This document shows positions 42,913-50,866 of a DNA stretch of 64,000 nt, in pieces. This DNA comes from Anaerolineae bacterium. GTDB lineage: Bacteria > Chloroflexota > Anaerolineae > B4-G1. The stretch spans positions 21,703 through 85,702 of the forward strand of contig JADHWW010000102.1 of NCBI GenBank assembly GCA_016783285.1, written 5' to 3'. The notes below the pieces were generated by a model. That model was not told the DNA's origin. It worked only from the letters and a program-made list of their open reading frames with translations, and ran no database searches. Each line of letters starts with the position of its first letter. Position 1 is the first letter of the stretch. A program made the translations under genes and the position numbers.

Positions 42913-43293
42913 GGCGCCCAAGCCGGCCGATAAGCCGGGTTCTGTCGTGGGCAGTCATCTATCTGGGACGGCGGTTACCCGCCGCCTCAAGCGGCCTACC
43001 CGAGGCTCGGACGGGACGGGCCGCCCCGTGCCCGCCGAAGCGGGCTCGCCTCTGCTTGGCCTTGCTCCCGGTGGGGGTTGCCTGGCCGCCCGTGTCGCCA
43101 CGAGCGCCGGTGGTCTCTTACACCACCTTTTCACCATCACCGGGGCAGTCGAGGCTGCCCCGGCTGTCTGCTTTTCTGTGGCCCTTTTCCGCCGGGTGTC
43201 CCCGCCTGGGTGTTACCCAGCACCGTGCCCTGTGGAGCCCGGACTTTCCTCACCCCGCGCACGGGGCGCGACCGCCTGGCCGACCTGGGCGCC
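42913..43293 (-). ncRNA. rnpB: RNase P RNA (bacterial type A)
   Basis: The minus strand carries the universal core GAGGAAAGTCCGGGCTCC near the 5' end and ACAGAACCCGGCTTAT near the 3' end. The two ends pair in a long P1 helix (5' GGCGCCCAGGTCGGCC with 3' GGCCGGCTTGGGCGCC). The length of about 381 nt is right for type A. Ribozyme that matures tRNA 5' ends. The high GC of hairpins throughout produces spurious open frames on both strands. Confidence 0.95.
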
Positions 43294-43354
43294 AATTCTA
43301 TGATAACATACTGCCAGTGGCTGTCAAGGGGCCAGGAAAGATGTATCTCCTTAC

Positions 43355-44845
43355 TTACTCCGACGACACGTAGTAGAGGATGTTGAAATCGGCCGTGCGC
43401 TGTGCGACGTTCCCAATGTAAAGCGTCACATTGTAACTCCCGTTGGGCAGCACACGCCCCCGTTCGTTGTAGTAGGCTACCCAGCGCGTGCCCGCCGTCC
43501 CGGCGTCCTCCACGTTCCAGAACTCCTCTTGCCGCGCCACCTCCTCGCCGTTGCCCGTCCACACCGCCGTCCAGGCCAGTCCATCGCTCATCCCCACGTA
43601 GTCGAAGATGGCATAGACCATTTTGGTGTTCCAATCGAAGCGGTTGTCTGGCGCGGTGAGGATCGGCGTACCGTCCGGCTGCACGCCCAGGGCGATGGTG
43701 ATCTCCCCGAAGGCAGGAGGCACGCCTCCCAATGTCGCCTCTCGAACCGTGAGCCCCACGAGAGCGGGCCCCTCGCCTGCTACGGCCACCGCCACCTCGT
43801 AGTCACCAGGGGAAAACGGCAGATCGCCCGGGGCCTGGAAACTGACCTGCGCTTGCCCCTGAGAAGCATCGCCCCACGTCTCCACGCTCTCCTGGATCGA
43901 TCCCTCCTCGTGGTAGTAGAGCGCGTGCGAGACGTCCAGCCCAGGGCACATCCCCTCGTACTCGTAACTCAGGTAGATCACCCGCACGCCGGCCTCGAAC
44001 TCGTTTCCACCTCGCTTGTCTGACGCTTCTTCGGCCAGCTCGGGCACATCCGACACCCGCAGGCTGAAAACGCGCGTGGCCACGTCCAGCACCCGAAACG
44101 AGTGCGTCCCCACCACCTGCCTGTCCGCGTAGACCAGCAATTCGTACTGGCCCGGTTCCACACCCGCCGGGCCGCCAGTCAAGACGCGGACGGTGATGGG
44201 CTGCTGCTCCTGTCCCCACGGCGTCGCCATTCGGGCGGCCACAGGCTCGCGCTCGCCCTCGCGCCGCACTTCCCAGTACCACACCATCTCAGGCTCAATC
44301 CCGTCCAGCGCGAACTCGGCAACGATCTCAGGGACACCCAGGCAGAAGGTGTCGGCAGTCATTTCCAACGTACCCTCCCTGCTTAACTCTGCCCCTACCG
44401 CCGCAGAACCCACCACGAAGGGGGCTGGCGTCAGCGTGGGCGTGGGTGTCTCCTCAGGTCCCTCGATCATTCGGGGTAGCCACCCGATGGCGGCCAGGCC
44501 AACCGCGATGATGATCACCGCCGCGCCACCGACGAGCACCCAGGTGAGAGGGGGCGACGGGCGGCGGGCCGGCTCCTCTGCCGGAGGGGCTCTCGTGGGG
44601 TCGAGCGGCTGGAGCATAGTATCGGGATAGACGTCCGTGTGGTCGTAGATGACGTTGCCCCAGAAGTGCATCAGCGCCCGCAGTTGGCCGCGTTCGGCCG
44701 GGTCGGCGATGACAACGCCAGCCTGACGCAGGTCGGTGAGCAGCGCCTGTACCCCGTCCAGGAAGGCTTCGTCCACCTCGCCACGCCTCAGTTGGTCTAG
44801 TCTCTCCTGATGCTGTTGTTGAAGGGTGTCCAAGAAGTCACTCAT
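43355..44845 (-). CDS. Membrane-anchored protein with helical N-terminus and Ig-like exterior
   Basis: A 496-residue protein. The cytosolic N-terminus (1-95) is helical (FLDTLQQQHQERLDQLRRG; LRALMHFWGNVIYDHTDVYP). One transmembrane helix lies at about 100-122 (TWVLVGGAAVIIIAVGLAAI), then a Thr/Pro linker. Two or three beta-rich Ig-like domains follow outside (about 145-250, 260-370 and 380-495), with PGQYELLVYAD and NGSYNVTLYIG strands. I do not recognise a family. It overlaps the upstream gene by four bases, so the two are coupled. A role as membrane partner of that cytosolic protein is likely. Confidence 0.6.
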   Translation of the reverse strand: MSDFLDTLQQQHQERLDQLRRGEVDEAFLDGVQALLTDLRQAGVVIADPAERGQLRALMHFWGNVIYDHTDVYPDTMLQPLDPTRAPPAEEPARRPSPPLTWVLVGGAAVIIIAVGLAAIGWLPRMIEGPEETPTPTLTPAPFVVGSAAVGAELSREGTLEMTADTFCLGVPEIVAEFALDGIEPEMVWYWEVRREGEREPVAARMATPWGQEQQPITVRVLTGGPAGVEPGQYELLVYADRQVVGTHSFRVLDVATRVFSLRVSDVPELAEEASDKRGGNEFEAGVRVIYLSYEYEGMCPGLDVSHALYYHEEGSIQESVETWGDASQGQAQVSFQAPGDLPFSPGDYEVAVAVAGEGPALVGLTVREATLGGVPPAFGEITIALGVQPDGTPILTAPDNRFDWNTKMVYAIFDYVGMSDGLAWTAVWTGNGEEVARQEEFWNVEDAGTAGTRWVAYYNERGRVLPNGSYNVTLYIGNVAQRTADFNILYYVSSE

Positions 44846-45510
44846 AGTATTCCTCCCAGCAGGCGCGTGGACAATCGTTGCAGTTTGCCCACGACCACCC
44901 GTAATTTACGATCGACCAGGGCCAGATGGCGGTGACAGGCGCTATTGAACTCCCCGGCCAGTTCGAGCAGGCTCTCGGGGCTGGGACGATCTTCCTTCAG
45001 CGCGTCCTCCAATAACAGTTGCAGCGCGACGATTTCCACCACCCAGCGCTCCCCACGCAACTCACGCCCCTCCCGCCGAAATGGGCGGCCGATGTGCTCG
45101 ATATCCTCGGCGAAATCCATCAGTATATCCAACTCATCCTGGCACACTCGCCAGTTCTGCAGCAGTGCCTGTCGCACGGTCGCACCGAGGCCGTCGTCAC
45201 CGGGCGGGGTGAGCCGGGCGTGGAAGGGAGCGAAGGCAACCAGCACCTCGTGCAGCAAGTGGTGCAGCTCCTTCCACTCCGCCATCTGGGCCTGGAGTGC
45301 GGTGAGTTCCGTGATCACCTCCCGCAGTTCGGCCTGCGTCTTCTCGTCGGCCGACAGCGAGTGTTGAAGAGTCTGGCCCACCCTTTCGGCCATCCACTCG
45401 ACTTTTTCAATGTGAATAATGTCGCCGCTCCCGGTGTGCACCGGGCCAGAGACGTCGTCGACTTGTGTCTCGTGGCCGCTGCTTGCGGTCGCTCCTTCTG
45501 CATCGCTCAT
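44842..45510 (-). CDS. Cytosolic helical protein with a GPVHTGSGDIIHI motif
   Basis: A 222-residue protein. Residues 20-35 read VSGPVHTGSGDIIHIE, a short beta-type motif that in cyanobacteria and Chloroflexota commonly precedes or links domains of ATPase, caspase-like and TIR conflict proteins. The rest is nearly all helical (EKTQAELREVITELTALQAQ; DILMDFAEDIEHIG), suggesting a coiled-coil or bundle. No catalytic motif is seen. It overlaps the membrane protein downstream by ATGA. I infer a signalling or assembly module; the family is not recognised. Confidence 0.6.
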   Translation of the reverse strand: MSDAEGATASSGHETQVDDVSGPVHTGSGDIIHIEKVEWMAERVGQTLQHSLSADEKTQAELREVITELTALQAQMAEWKELHHLLHEVLVAFAPFHARLTPPGDDGLGATVRQALLQNWRVCQDELDILMDFAEDIEHIGRPFRREGRELRGERWVVEIVALQLLLEDALKEDRPSPESLLELAGEFNSACHRHLALVDRKLRVVVGKLQRLSTRLLGGIL

Positions 45511-45617
45511 CTATCCCCTCCTCTCTCAGGCCGCGTCAGGCAGTCAGCCAAGGTGCGGCGGTGATGCTTGCTCCTGGTTTTCACGTGCACCTGGTTATTA
45601 TAGGCCAGACGCCAGGC

Positions 45618-45646
45618 TTTACAAATCGGCTGAGTTGTTGTAAAAT
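45618..45646 (+). promoter_or_regulatory. Promoter of rpsT
   Basis: TTTACA (45618-45623), a 17-bp spacer and TAAAAT (45641-45646) form a near-consensus housekeeping promoter. The leader to the TTG start is about 30 bases and contains the ribosome site GGAGGG (45669-45674). Confidence 0.7.
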
Positions 45647-45682
45647 AGCCTCCAGTAACCTGGCAATTGGAGGGATTAGGGT

Positions 45683-45955
45683 TTGGCCAATACAAAGTCG
45701 GCGATTAAACGCCTCCGTAGCACGGAGCGCAGGCGTCTGCGTAACCGAGTGTCCCGTGGACAGGCTCGTACTGCCATCAAGAAGGCTCGGCTCTTAATGG
45801 ACAAGGGCCATCTTGAAGAGGCCCGCGAGGCCGTGCGTGTGGCAGTCGCTGCGCTGGACAAGGCTGCCAAGAAGGGTATCATCCATAAGAATAACGCCGC
45901 CCGGCGCAAGTCACGCCTGATGAGGCAACTTAATCAGGTCGAACGTGCCGCCTGA
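45683..45955 (+). CDS. rpsT: 30S ribosomal protein S20
   Basis: A 90-residue, strongly basic helical protein starting MANTKSAIKRLRSTERRRLR and containing KKGIIHKNNAARRKSRLM, the classic S20 C-terminal signature. It binds 16S rRNA early in small-subunit assembly. Translation starts at TTG with GGAGGG eight bases ahead; rare start codons on S20 are also known in E. coli, where they support autoregulation. It is a monocistronic unit. Confidence 0.96.
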   Translation: MANTKSAIKRLRSTERRRLRNRVSRGQARTAIKKARLLMDKGHLEEAREAVRVAVAALDKAAKKGIIHKNNAARRKSRLMRQLNQVERAA

Positions 45956-45993
45956 GTGACCGTGTTGCGACCGGAGTGGCTGTGATTCAATCG

Positions 45994-46031
45994 CAAGGGC
46001 ACCGTTGTATTATACAATGGCGCTCTTTGTT
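45994..46031 (+). terminator. Terminator-like hairpin after rpsT
   Basis: AGGGCACCGTTGTA pairs imperfectly (with G-U pairs) to ACAATGGCGCTCT and is followed by TTGTTGT, 40 bp after the rpsT stop. Confidence 0.5.
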
Positions 46032-46159
46032 GTGGTACTTTCTGACTAAGCCTGACCTCTGTTTGGAATCCTGCCACAAGTAGCGTACAAAGGGAACAGC
46101 GCCGCCCTGATGGCAGGCGAGGAAGACTGAGGATGAGCACATAACTAGGAGGTGCAACA

Positions 46160-46591
46160 ATGCAGATCAGCGGCTATGAGTTCCCCGACGGCCTGTACTA
46201 CGACAAACTCCACTCCTGGGCTCAGGTGGAGGGGAATGTCATCAGACAGGGTTTGACCGAGTTCGGCCAGGCCATCGCTCAGGAGATCGTCTTCGTCGAA
46301 GCCCCGCGCGCCGGGCGGGACGTCGAGCAGGGACAGACTTTCATGTCCATGGAGTCAGGCAAGTGGGTAGGCCGCATCGCCGCCCTGGTTAGCGGGAAGA
46401 TCGTTGAGGTCAACGAGGAGCTGGAATGGGAGCCTGCGTTGGTCAACGAGTCCTCCTACGAGGATGGCTGGCTGGTCAAGATTGAGATGACCGACCCCGC
46501 CGAACTGGACAACCTGATGAAGGCCGATTCCCCGGAGTTGAAAGCCTTCATCGAGGAGGAGGCGGAGAAGTACAAGGAAATCCTGGGCTAA
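46160..46591 (+). CDS. GcvH-like lipoyl-carrier protein
   Basis: A 143-residue protein of the glycine cleavage H family. The hybrid beta-sandwich is recognisable: LYYDKLHSWAQVEGNVIRQG at the start, then the lipoyl-lysine loop FMSMESGKWVGRIAALVSG with Lys in ESGKW, and EEDGWLVKIE-like end (SYEDGWLVKIEMTD). True GcvH usually has ESVKA. No gcvP, gcvT or sulfur-oxidising hdr genes are adjacent, so the partner is unclear. It could be a lipoate carrier or a protein for another dehydrogenase. The start has AGGAGGTGC. Confidence 0.82.
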   Translation: MQISGYEFPDGLYYDKLHSWAQVEGNVIRQGLTEFGQAIAQEIVFVEAPRAGRDVEQGQTFMSMESGKWVGRIAALVSGKIVEVNEELEWEPALVNESSYEDGWLVKIEMTDPAELDNLMKADSPELKAFIEEEAEKYKEILG

Positions 46592-46701
46592 CATGGCAGT
46601 GCGCGTGCGTGCGGCGCACCTCGATCTATCAATTTAGCGATGGACAGCACCGCTTGGCTGAGTTTGCGATAGACTCAGTCATGAGAGGCTGCCCACACTG
46701 T

Positions 46702-46731
46702 CATCCGGCCCCCCAACGTGGGGGCCGGATG
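46702..46731. terminator. Strong hairpin between gcvH-like gene and cyclase gene
   Basis: A 12-bp stem CATCCGGCCCCC / GGGGGCCGGATG with a six-base loop. It lies about 110 bp after the gcvH-like gene and ahead of the cyclase promoter; no T-run is present. Confidence 0.5.
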
Positions 46732-46788
46732 CGTTCCAGGGGAGCGACTTTCCGATCCGTTCCACTTCGTTTTCCCATCAGCAAACCT

Positions 46789-46817
46789 TTGCGTGAGTGA
46801 GAAAGGTGCGGTATAAT
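46789..46817 (+). promoter_or_regulatory. Promoter of the cyclase gene
   Basis: TTGCGT (46789-46794), 17 bp and TATAAT (46812-46817). It overlaps an upstream in-frame GTG (46797), which rules that codon out and supports ATG 46845 as start. Confidence 0.75.
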
Positions 46818-46844
46818 GATGTCATCCCATCGGTGAGGCCTGTG

Positions 46845-48557
46845 ATGACCAATAACACTTCCAAGACAACAATCCCTGGCCAAAATAACGTCGCCGTCCT
46901 CCGTGAAGGGCTGGCCAACATCGCCCGCGTTCTTACACGGTACCGTGAGACTGGCACACCGATGGCGGTGGAAATCTCGCAACATCTCTCGGCCCTCCAG
47001 GGCGTGCTGGCACACCTTGAACAGGAACTGACAGCCCAGTCACTCGAGCGGGACGAACTGGCTGCTTTGTACGGCGTCACCCAGGCGATCGGCTCCTCCC
47101 TGAATCTGACAGAGGTGCTGAACGAGGTGATGGATCAGATTATCCATCTCACAGGGGCCGAACGTGCCTTCCTGATGCTCGTGGACCCGGACACAGGTGA
47201 GCTGGAGTTCCGAACCGCCCGCAACATGGACCGCGAGACCATCGCTTCATCCTCATTCGAGATCAGTCGGAGCATCGTTGACCAGGTAGCCACCAGCGAC
47301 CAGCCCATCGTCACGACCAACGCGCAGATGGACCCCCGCTTCAAGGCACAGGAGAGCGTCATCGGTTACAACCTGCGCTCCATTCTATGCGTGCCGCTCA
47401 GAGTGCGCGGGCAGGTCACTGGCGTGATCTACGCCGACAACCGCATCCTCACCGGCCTCTTTGCCGACCGGGATCGTGACTTACTCACTGCCTTCGCTGG
47501 ACAGGCAGCGGCGAGGATCGAGAACGCCCGTCTGTTCGAAAGCGTCGCCAACGCCAAGGCACTGAGAGACAACGTCTTCGCCTCCATCACCAGTGGCGTC
47601 ATCACCACTGACGGTCAGGATCGGATCACGTTTTTCAACCGGGCCGCCGAGCGCATCCTGCGGGCGCCAGCGACGGTCATCGTCGGCTCATATTTCGCCG
47701 ATACTCTTCCGATGCTGGAGAGCGAACTGCGATCGCTGATCGAAGCGGTCAAGGCATATGGAACGCCCGTGGTGGAGTTTGAGACTGAGATGTCACTCCC
47801 CGACCGTGACCAGGTCAACCTCCGTGCCAGCCTCTCCCCCCTCAAAGATGCCAACGACGAGACACAGGGTATCGCCATCGTGATAGATGACCTCACGGAA
47901 CAGCGCCGGCTGGAATCACGCTACCAATTGTTCCAGCGCTACCTCTCGCCGGTCGTGATTGAGCGCCTCCCGGACGACCCCCATGAGCTGAAACTGGGCG
48001 GACAGCGACAGGAGATCACCAGCCTGTTTGCAGACATCCGTGGCTTCACCGACTTCAGCCAACAGCACGATCCTGAGACGCTGGTGGATGTGCTCAATCA
48101 GTACCTGGCCATCGGCGCCAATGCGGTACTGGCTGAGGAGGGGACGCTCGACAAGTTCATGGGGGATTGTGTGGTCGCCCTTTTCAACGCGCCGCTTCCC
48201 CAGGCCGATCACGTCCTGCGCGCAGCGCGGGCAGCGCTGAAGATACAAGAAGGAATCGTCCGCCTGCACGAGCGCATACCCCCGGCCTACTGGCTTGCTT
48301 ACGGGGTAGGCATCAGCGTCGGCGATGCAGTGGTGGGCAACATCGGCACCGCACAACGGCTGGACTACACCGCGATCGGCTCCACCGTGAATCTAGCCCG
48401 CCGTCTACAAGAGGCCGCAGCACCGGGGCAGATCCTGCTTTCGCACACAGCCTACCAGCGGGCACGAAAGCACATCGAGGCCCAGCCGCTCCCGCCCATA
48501 CAGGCAGAGGGCTTCAGCGAACCGATCACGGTGTACGAACTGCTGGGACTGAGGTGA
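46845..48557 (+). CDS. GAF-PAS class III adenylate/guanylate cyclase
   Basis: A 570-residue soluble signalling enzyme. A short coiled segment is followed by a GAF domain (about 70-225, EVMDQIIHLTGAERAFLMLV), a PAS domain (about 240-355, VFASITSGVITTDGQDRITF) and a class III cyclase domain (about 385-568). Cyclase metal aspartates are in LFADIRGFTDFS and DKFMGDCVVALF; the dimer-interface region reads VGISVGDAVVGNIGTAQRLD and YTAIGSTVNLARRLQ. It should make cAMP or cGMP in response to a small molecule bound by GAF/PAS. It overlaps the glycosyltransferase start by GTGA, so the two are co-translated. Confidence 0.9.
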   Translation: MTNNTSKTTIPGQNNVAVLREGLANIARVLTRYRETGTPMAVEISQHLSALQGVLAHLEQELTAQSLERDELAALYGVTQAIGSSLNLTEVLNEVMDQIIHLTGAERAFLMLVDPDTGELEFRTARNMDRETIASSSFEISRSIVDQVATSDQPIVTTNAQMDPRFKAQESVIGYNLRSILCVPLRVRGQVTGVIYADNRILTGLFADRDRDLLTAFAGQAAARIENARLFESVANAKALRDNVFASITSGVITTDGQDRITFFNRAAERILRAPATVIVGSYFADTLPMLESELRSLIEAVKAYGTPVVEFETEMSLPDRDQVNLRASLSPLKDANDETQGIAIVIDDLTEQRRLESRYQLFQRYLSPVVIERLPDDPHELKLGGQRQEITSLFADIRGFTDFSQQHDPETLVDVLNQYLAIGANAVLAEEGTLDKFMGDCVVALFNAPLPQADHVLRAARAALKIQEGIVRLHERIPPAYWLAYGVGISVGDAVVGNIGTAQRLDYTAIGSTVNLARRLQEAAAPGQILLSHTAYQRARKHIEAQPLPPIQAEGFSEPITVYELLGLR

Positions 48558-50056
48558 CACTCCTCGTACTCATCCACGCCCTGGCCGCCCTTTGGCTGGC
48601 GATCTACGGGCTGCAATCCTTCATCCTGGCGTTCCTCTATCTGCGCCACCGACAGGCAGCGGTCCCCACCCCACCGATAGATCGATCCACCCTGCCGCCG
48701 GTCACCGTGCAGGTGCCCGTGTACAATGAACTCCACGTAATCGAGCGGGTCATAGACTGTATGGCCGCGCTCGACTACCCCCGTGATCGCCTGCAAATTC
48801 TGATCCTGGACGATTCGACCGATGGGACGAGCCACCTGGCCTGCACGCGGACGGCTCTCCACCGCGAGCAAGGGATAGACATCGCGGTTCTGCGGCGGCT
48901 TGACCGCAGTGGCTTCAAGGCCGGGGCGCTGGATTGGGGTTTGTCTCAGACCCGTGGTGAGTACGTCGCCATCTTCGACGCCGATTTCTGCCCCCGTCCC
49001 GATTTTCTGCTCCAGACGGTTCCCCACTTTCTATCGCACCCGCGATTAGGTCTGGTGCAGGCACGCTGGTCGTACATCAACGCCGATTACTCCCCTCTGA
49101 CCCGTGCCCAGGCGTTGGCGTTCGATGGTCACTTCGTCGTCGAGCAGGCCGGCCGGCATCGCTCTGGATTACTGATGAGCTTCAACGGCTCGGCTGGGAT
49201 ATGGCGACGGCGCTGCATTGAGGAGGCCGGTGGGTGGCGGGCCGACACCCTGTCTGAGGACCTGGACTTGAGCTATCGAGCCCAGTTAGCCGGGTGGGAG
49301 TGCCTCTATTTGCCAACAGTAAACGCGCCAGCCGAGTTACCCCCCCAGATCGCGGCGTTTAAGCGGCAGCAGACCCGCTGGACGCAGGGGTCGGTGCAAA
49401 CCTTGCGCAAACTGGCTGGTCCCCTGCTGCGCAGCCGGCGGCTGAGGTGGTGGCAGAAAGCGATGGCGCTGGTGCACCTGAGCAGTTACCTGGCCCACGC
49501 ACTGATGGTGGTGCTCCTGCTGGTCTCACTGCCCCTGCTGCTGGTGCCTGATTCTGTGCAGCCCCCGCTGGGCGGTTTGGGGCTGATATGCCTCGGACCT
49601 CCGCTGGTCTACGCTATCTCACAACGGCAGTTGTATCCCGATTGGCGGCGGCGGCTGCGCGCCTTCCCGCTGCTGGCGCTGATCGGGATCGGCATCGCGT
49701 GGTGCAACACGCAGGCGGTGTGGCGTGGACTGACTCGCTGGGGCGGCACGTTCGCCCGCACGCCCAAGTTCCGGCTCGAAGGACAAGCCGGCCGCTGGAC
49801 CGATAGCGGTTACCGGCTCCAGGCCGACCGCAGCACCATCGGTGAGGCCTTGCTGGCACTCTACGCACTGGTCACAGCGATCGCGGCCCTGGTTACCGGC
49901 CGCTACGGGTTGATTCCCTTTATGCTGCTGTACGCGGCTGCGTTTGGGACGGTCGCGGGGATGGGGTTGGCGCAGACGGCCGCGCCCCGCCGGGACCACC
50001 CGCTGCAGCTCGCCCCAGTGCTGGAGGGGGCCCAGCGCGGACAACGACCACCTTAA
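48554..50056 (+). CDS. Membrane family 2 glycosyltransferase (processive type)
   Basis: A 500-residue GT2 enzyme. One N-terminal helix (about 2-27), a cytosolic catalytic domain (about 45-290), then four or more C-terminal helices. Catalytic motifs are VPVYNE, LILDDSTDG (D), AIFDADFCP (DxD), TLSEDLDLS (general base) and QQTRWTQGS (QxxRW), as in cellulose and hyaluronan synthases. No PilZ domain follows. The polymer is unknown. GTG 48554 overlaps the cyclase stop. Its own stop overlaps that of iorB on the other strand (TTAA), so the two genes converge without a gap. Confidence 0.88.
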   Translation: MTLLVLIHALAALWLAIYGLQSFILAFLYLRHRQAAVPTPPIDRSTLPPVTVQVPVYNELHVIERVIDCMAALDYPRDRLQILILDDSTDGTSHLACTRTALHREQGIDIAVLRRLDRSGFKAGALDWGLSQTRGEYVAIFDADFCPRPDFLLQTVPHFLSHPRLGLVQARWSYINADYSPLTRAQALAFDGHFVVEQAGRHRSGLLMSFNGSAGIWRRRCIEEAGGWRADTLSEDLDLSYRAQLAGWECLYLPTVNAPAELPPQIAAFKRQQTRWTQGSVQTLRKLAGPLLRSRRLRWWQKAMALVHLSSYLAHALMVVLLLVSLPLLLVPDSVQPPLGGLGLICLGPPLVYAISQRQLYPDWRRRLRAFPLLALIGIGIAWCNTQAVWRGLTRWGGTFARTPKFRLEGQAGRWTDSGYRLQADRSTIGEALLALYALVTAIAALVTGRYGLIPFMLLYAAAFGTVAGMGLAQTAAPRRDHPLQLAPVLEGAQRGQRPP

Positions 50057-50649
50057 CCTACCACACGCCGCCCCTCCCAGAATGCCTTACGGTTCATTTC
50101 AACGTACTTCGGCGGGACACGCCGCTCAATGACCGCCAGCCACATCTCCGGCGGTACGTCCAGCCGCGTGGAGAGCGCGCCCAAGAGGACGGTATTAGCC
50201 AGCCGGGGGTTGCCGAGCCGCTCGGCCGCGGCAAAGCCCTCAATCACTGTCACGTCGTCGGTGCGGGCCTCCACGGCGGCCAGGATGCGCTCGTCGGCAG
50301 GGTATACCGCATCCCCCACTGTGACCGACATCGGCGGGATACGCTGGTGATTGACGAGCACCGCCCCGCCGGGACGGAGCCACTCGATCCAACGGGCTGC
50401 CTCCAGCAGTTCGGTGGCGATGAGGAAGTCCACGCTACCCTTCTCGGCCAGGGGCGCGGCCACATCGTCTCCCCAGCGGACGTGGCTTTCGACCACGCCG
50501 CCGCGCTGGGAGAAGCCGTGCACCTCTGACTTCTTGGCATCGTACCCCGCCTCCAGCCCCACCCCAGCAGCAATGTCGGAACCGGTCAGGATGCCCTGCC
50601 CGCCGACGCCAACGAATAAGAAGTTGATGTTCTCCAGTCTCACGCTCAT
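50053..50649 (-). CDS. iorB: Indolepyruvate:ferredoxin oxidoreductase beta subunit
   Basis: A 198-residue gamma-type domain of the 2-oxoacid:ferredoxin oxidoreductases: FLFVGVGGQGILTGSDIAA, then SEVHGFSQRGGVVESHVRWG and NTVLLGALSTRLDVP, all typical of IorB. With IorA it oxidises aryl pyruvates (indolepyruvate, phenylpyruvate) to aryl-acetyl-CoA, passing electrons to ferredoxin. It lies downstream of iorA on the same strand with a small mobile element in the 217-bp gap. Confidence 0.9.
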   Translation of the reverse strand: MSVRLENINFLFVGVGGQGILTGSDIAAGVGLEAGYDAKKSEVHGFSQRGGVVESHVRWGDDVAAPLAEKGSVDFLIATELLEAARWIEWLRPGGAVLVNHQRIPPMSVTVGDAVYPADERILAAVEARTDDVTVIEGFAAAERLGNPRLANTVLLGALSTRLDVPPEMWLAVIERRVPPKYVEMNRKAFWEGRRVVG

Positions 50650-50714
50650 AATCAGTTCCTCCTGCGCGTTACCAGGCTTTACGGATCTCTGTCAGTTCAG
50701 CATCCAAGTCCAAG

Positions 50715-50809
50715 TCGGGTAGGTATCCTCTCAATAAGTCGGGGAAGGTGGGGCAAATTGCCAATTTGCCCTACGTTGGCCCCAGAATATTGAGATGGTA
50801 CTCGGGTAG
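50715..50809. mobile_element. MITE-like palindrome between iorA and iorB
   Basis: A 79-bp element (50723-50801) has imperfect terminal inverted repeats GTATCCTCTCAATA / TATTGAGATGGTAC and a central perfect palindrome GGGCAAATTGCCAATTTGCC. It is flanked by direct repeats TCGGGTAG at 50715-50722 and 50802-50809. No coding capacity. It separates the two subunit genes and could fold into a long hairpin in the transcript. Confidence 0.7.
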
Positions 50810-50866
50810 GAACTTGCCCTTCCTTTCGCCACAATCTCATTATACCACAAACGGCGAAGCCTGCGG

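Noticed and set aside
42896..43386. Several open frames across the rnpB locus
   Set aside because: They arise from the GC-rich hairpins of the RNase P RNA; the RNA core sequences and P1 pairing explain the region.
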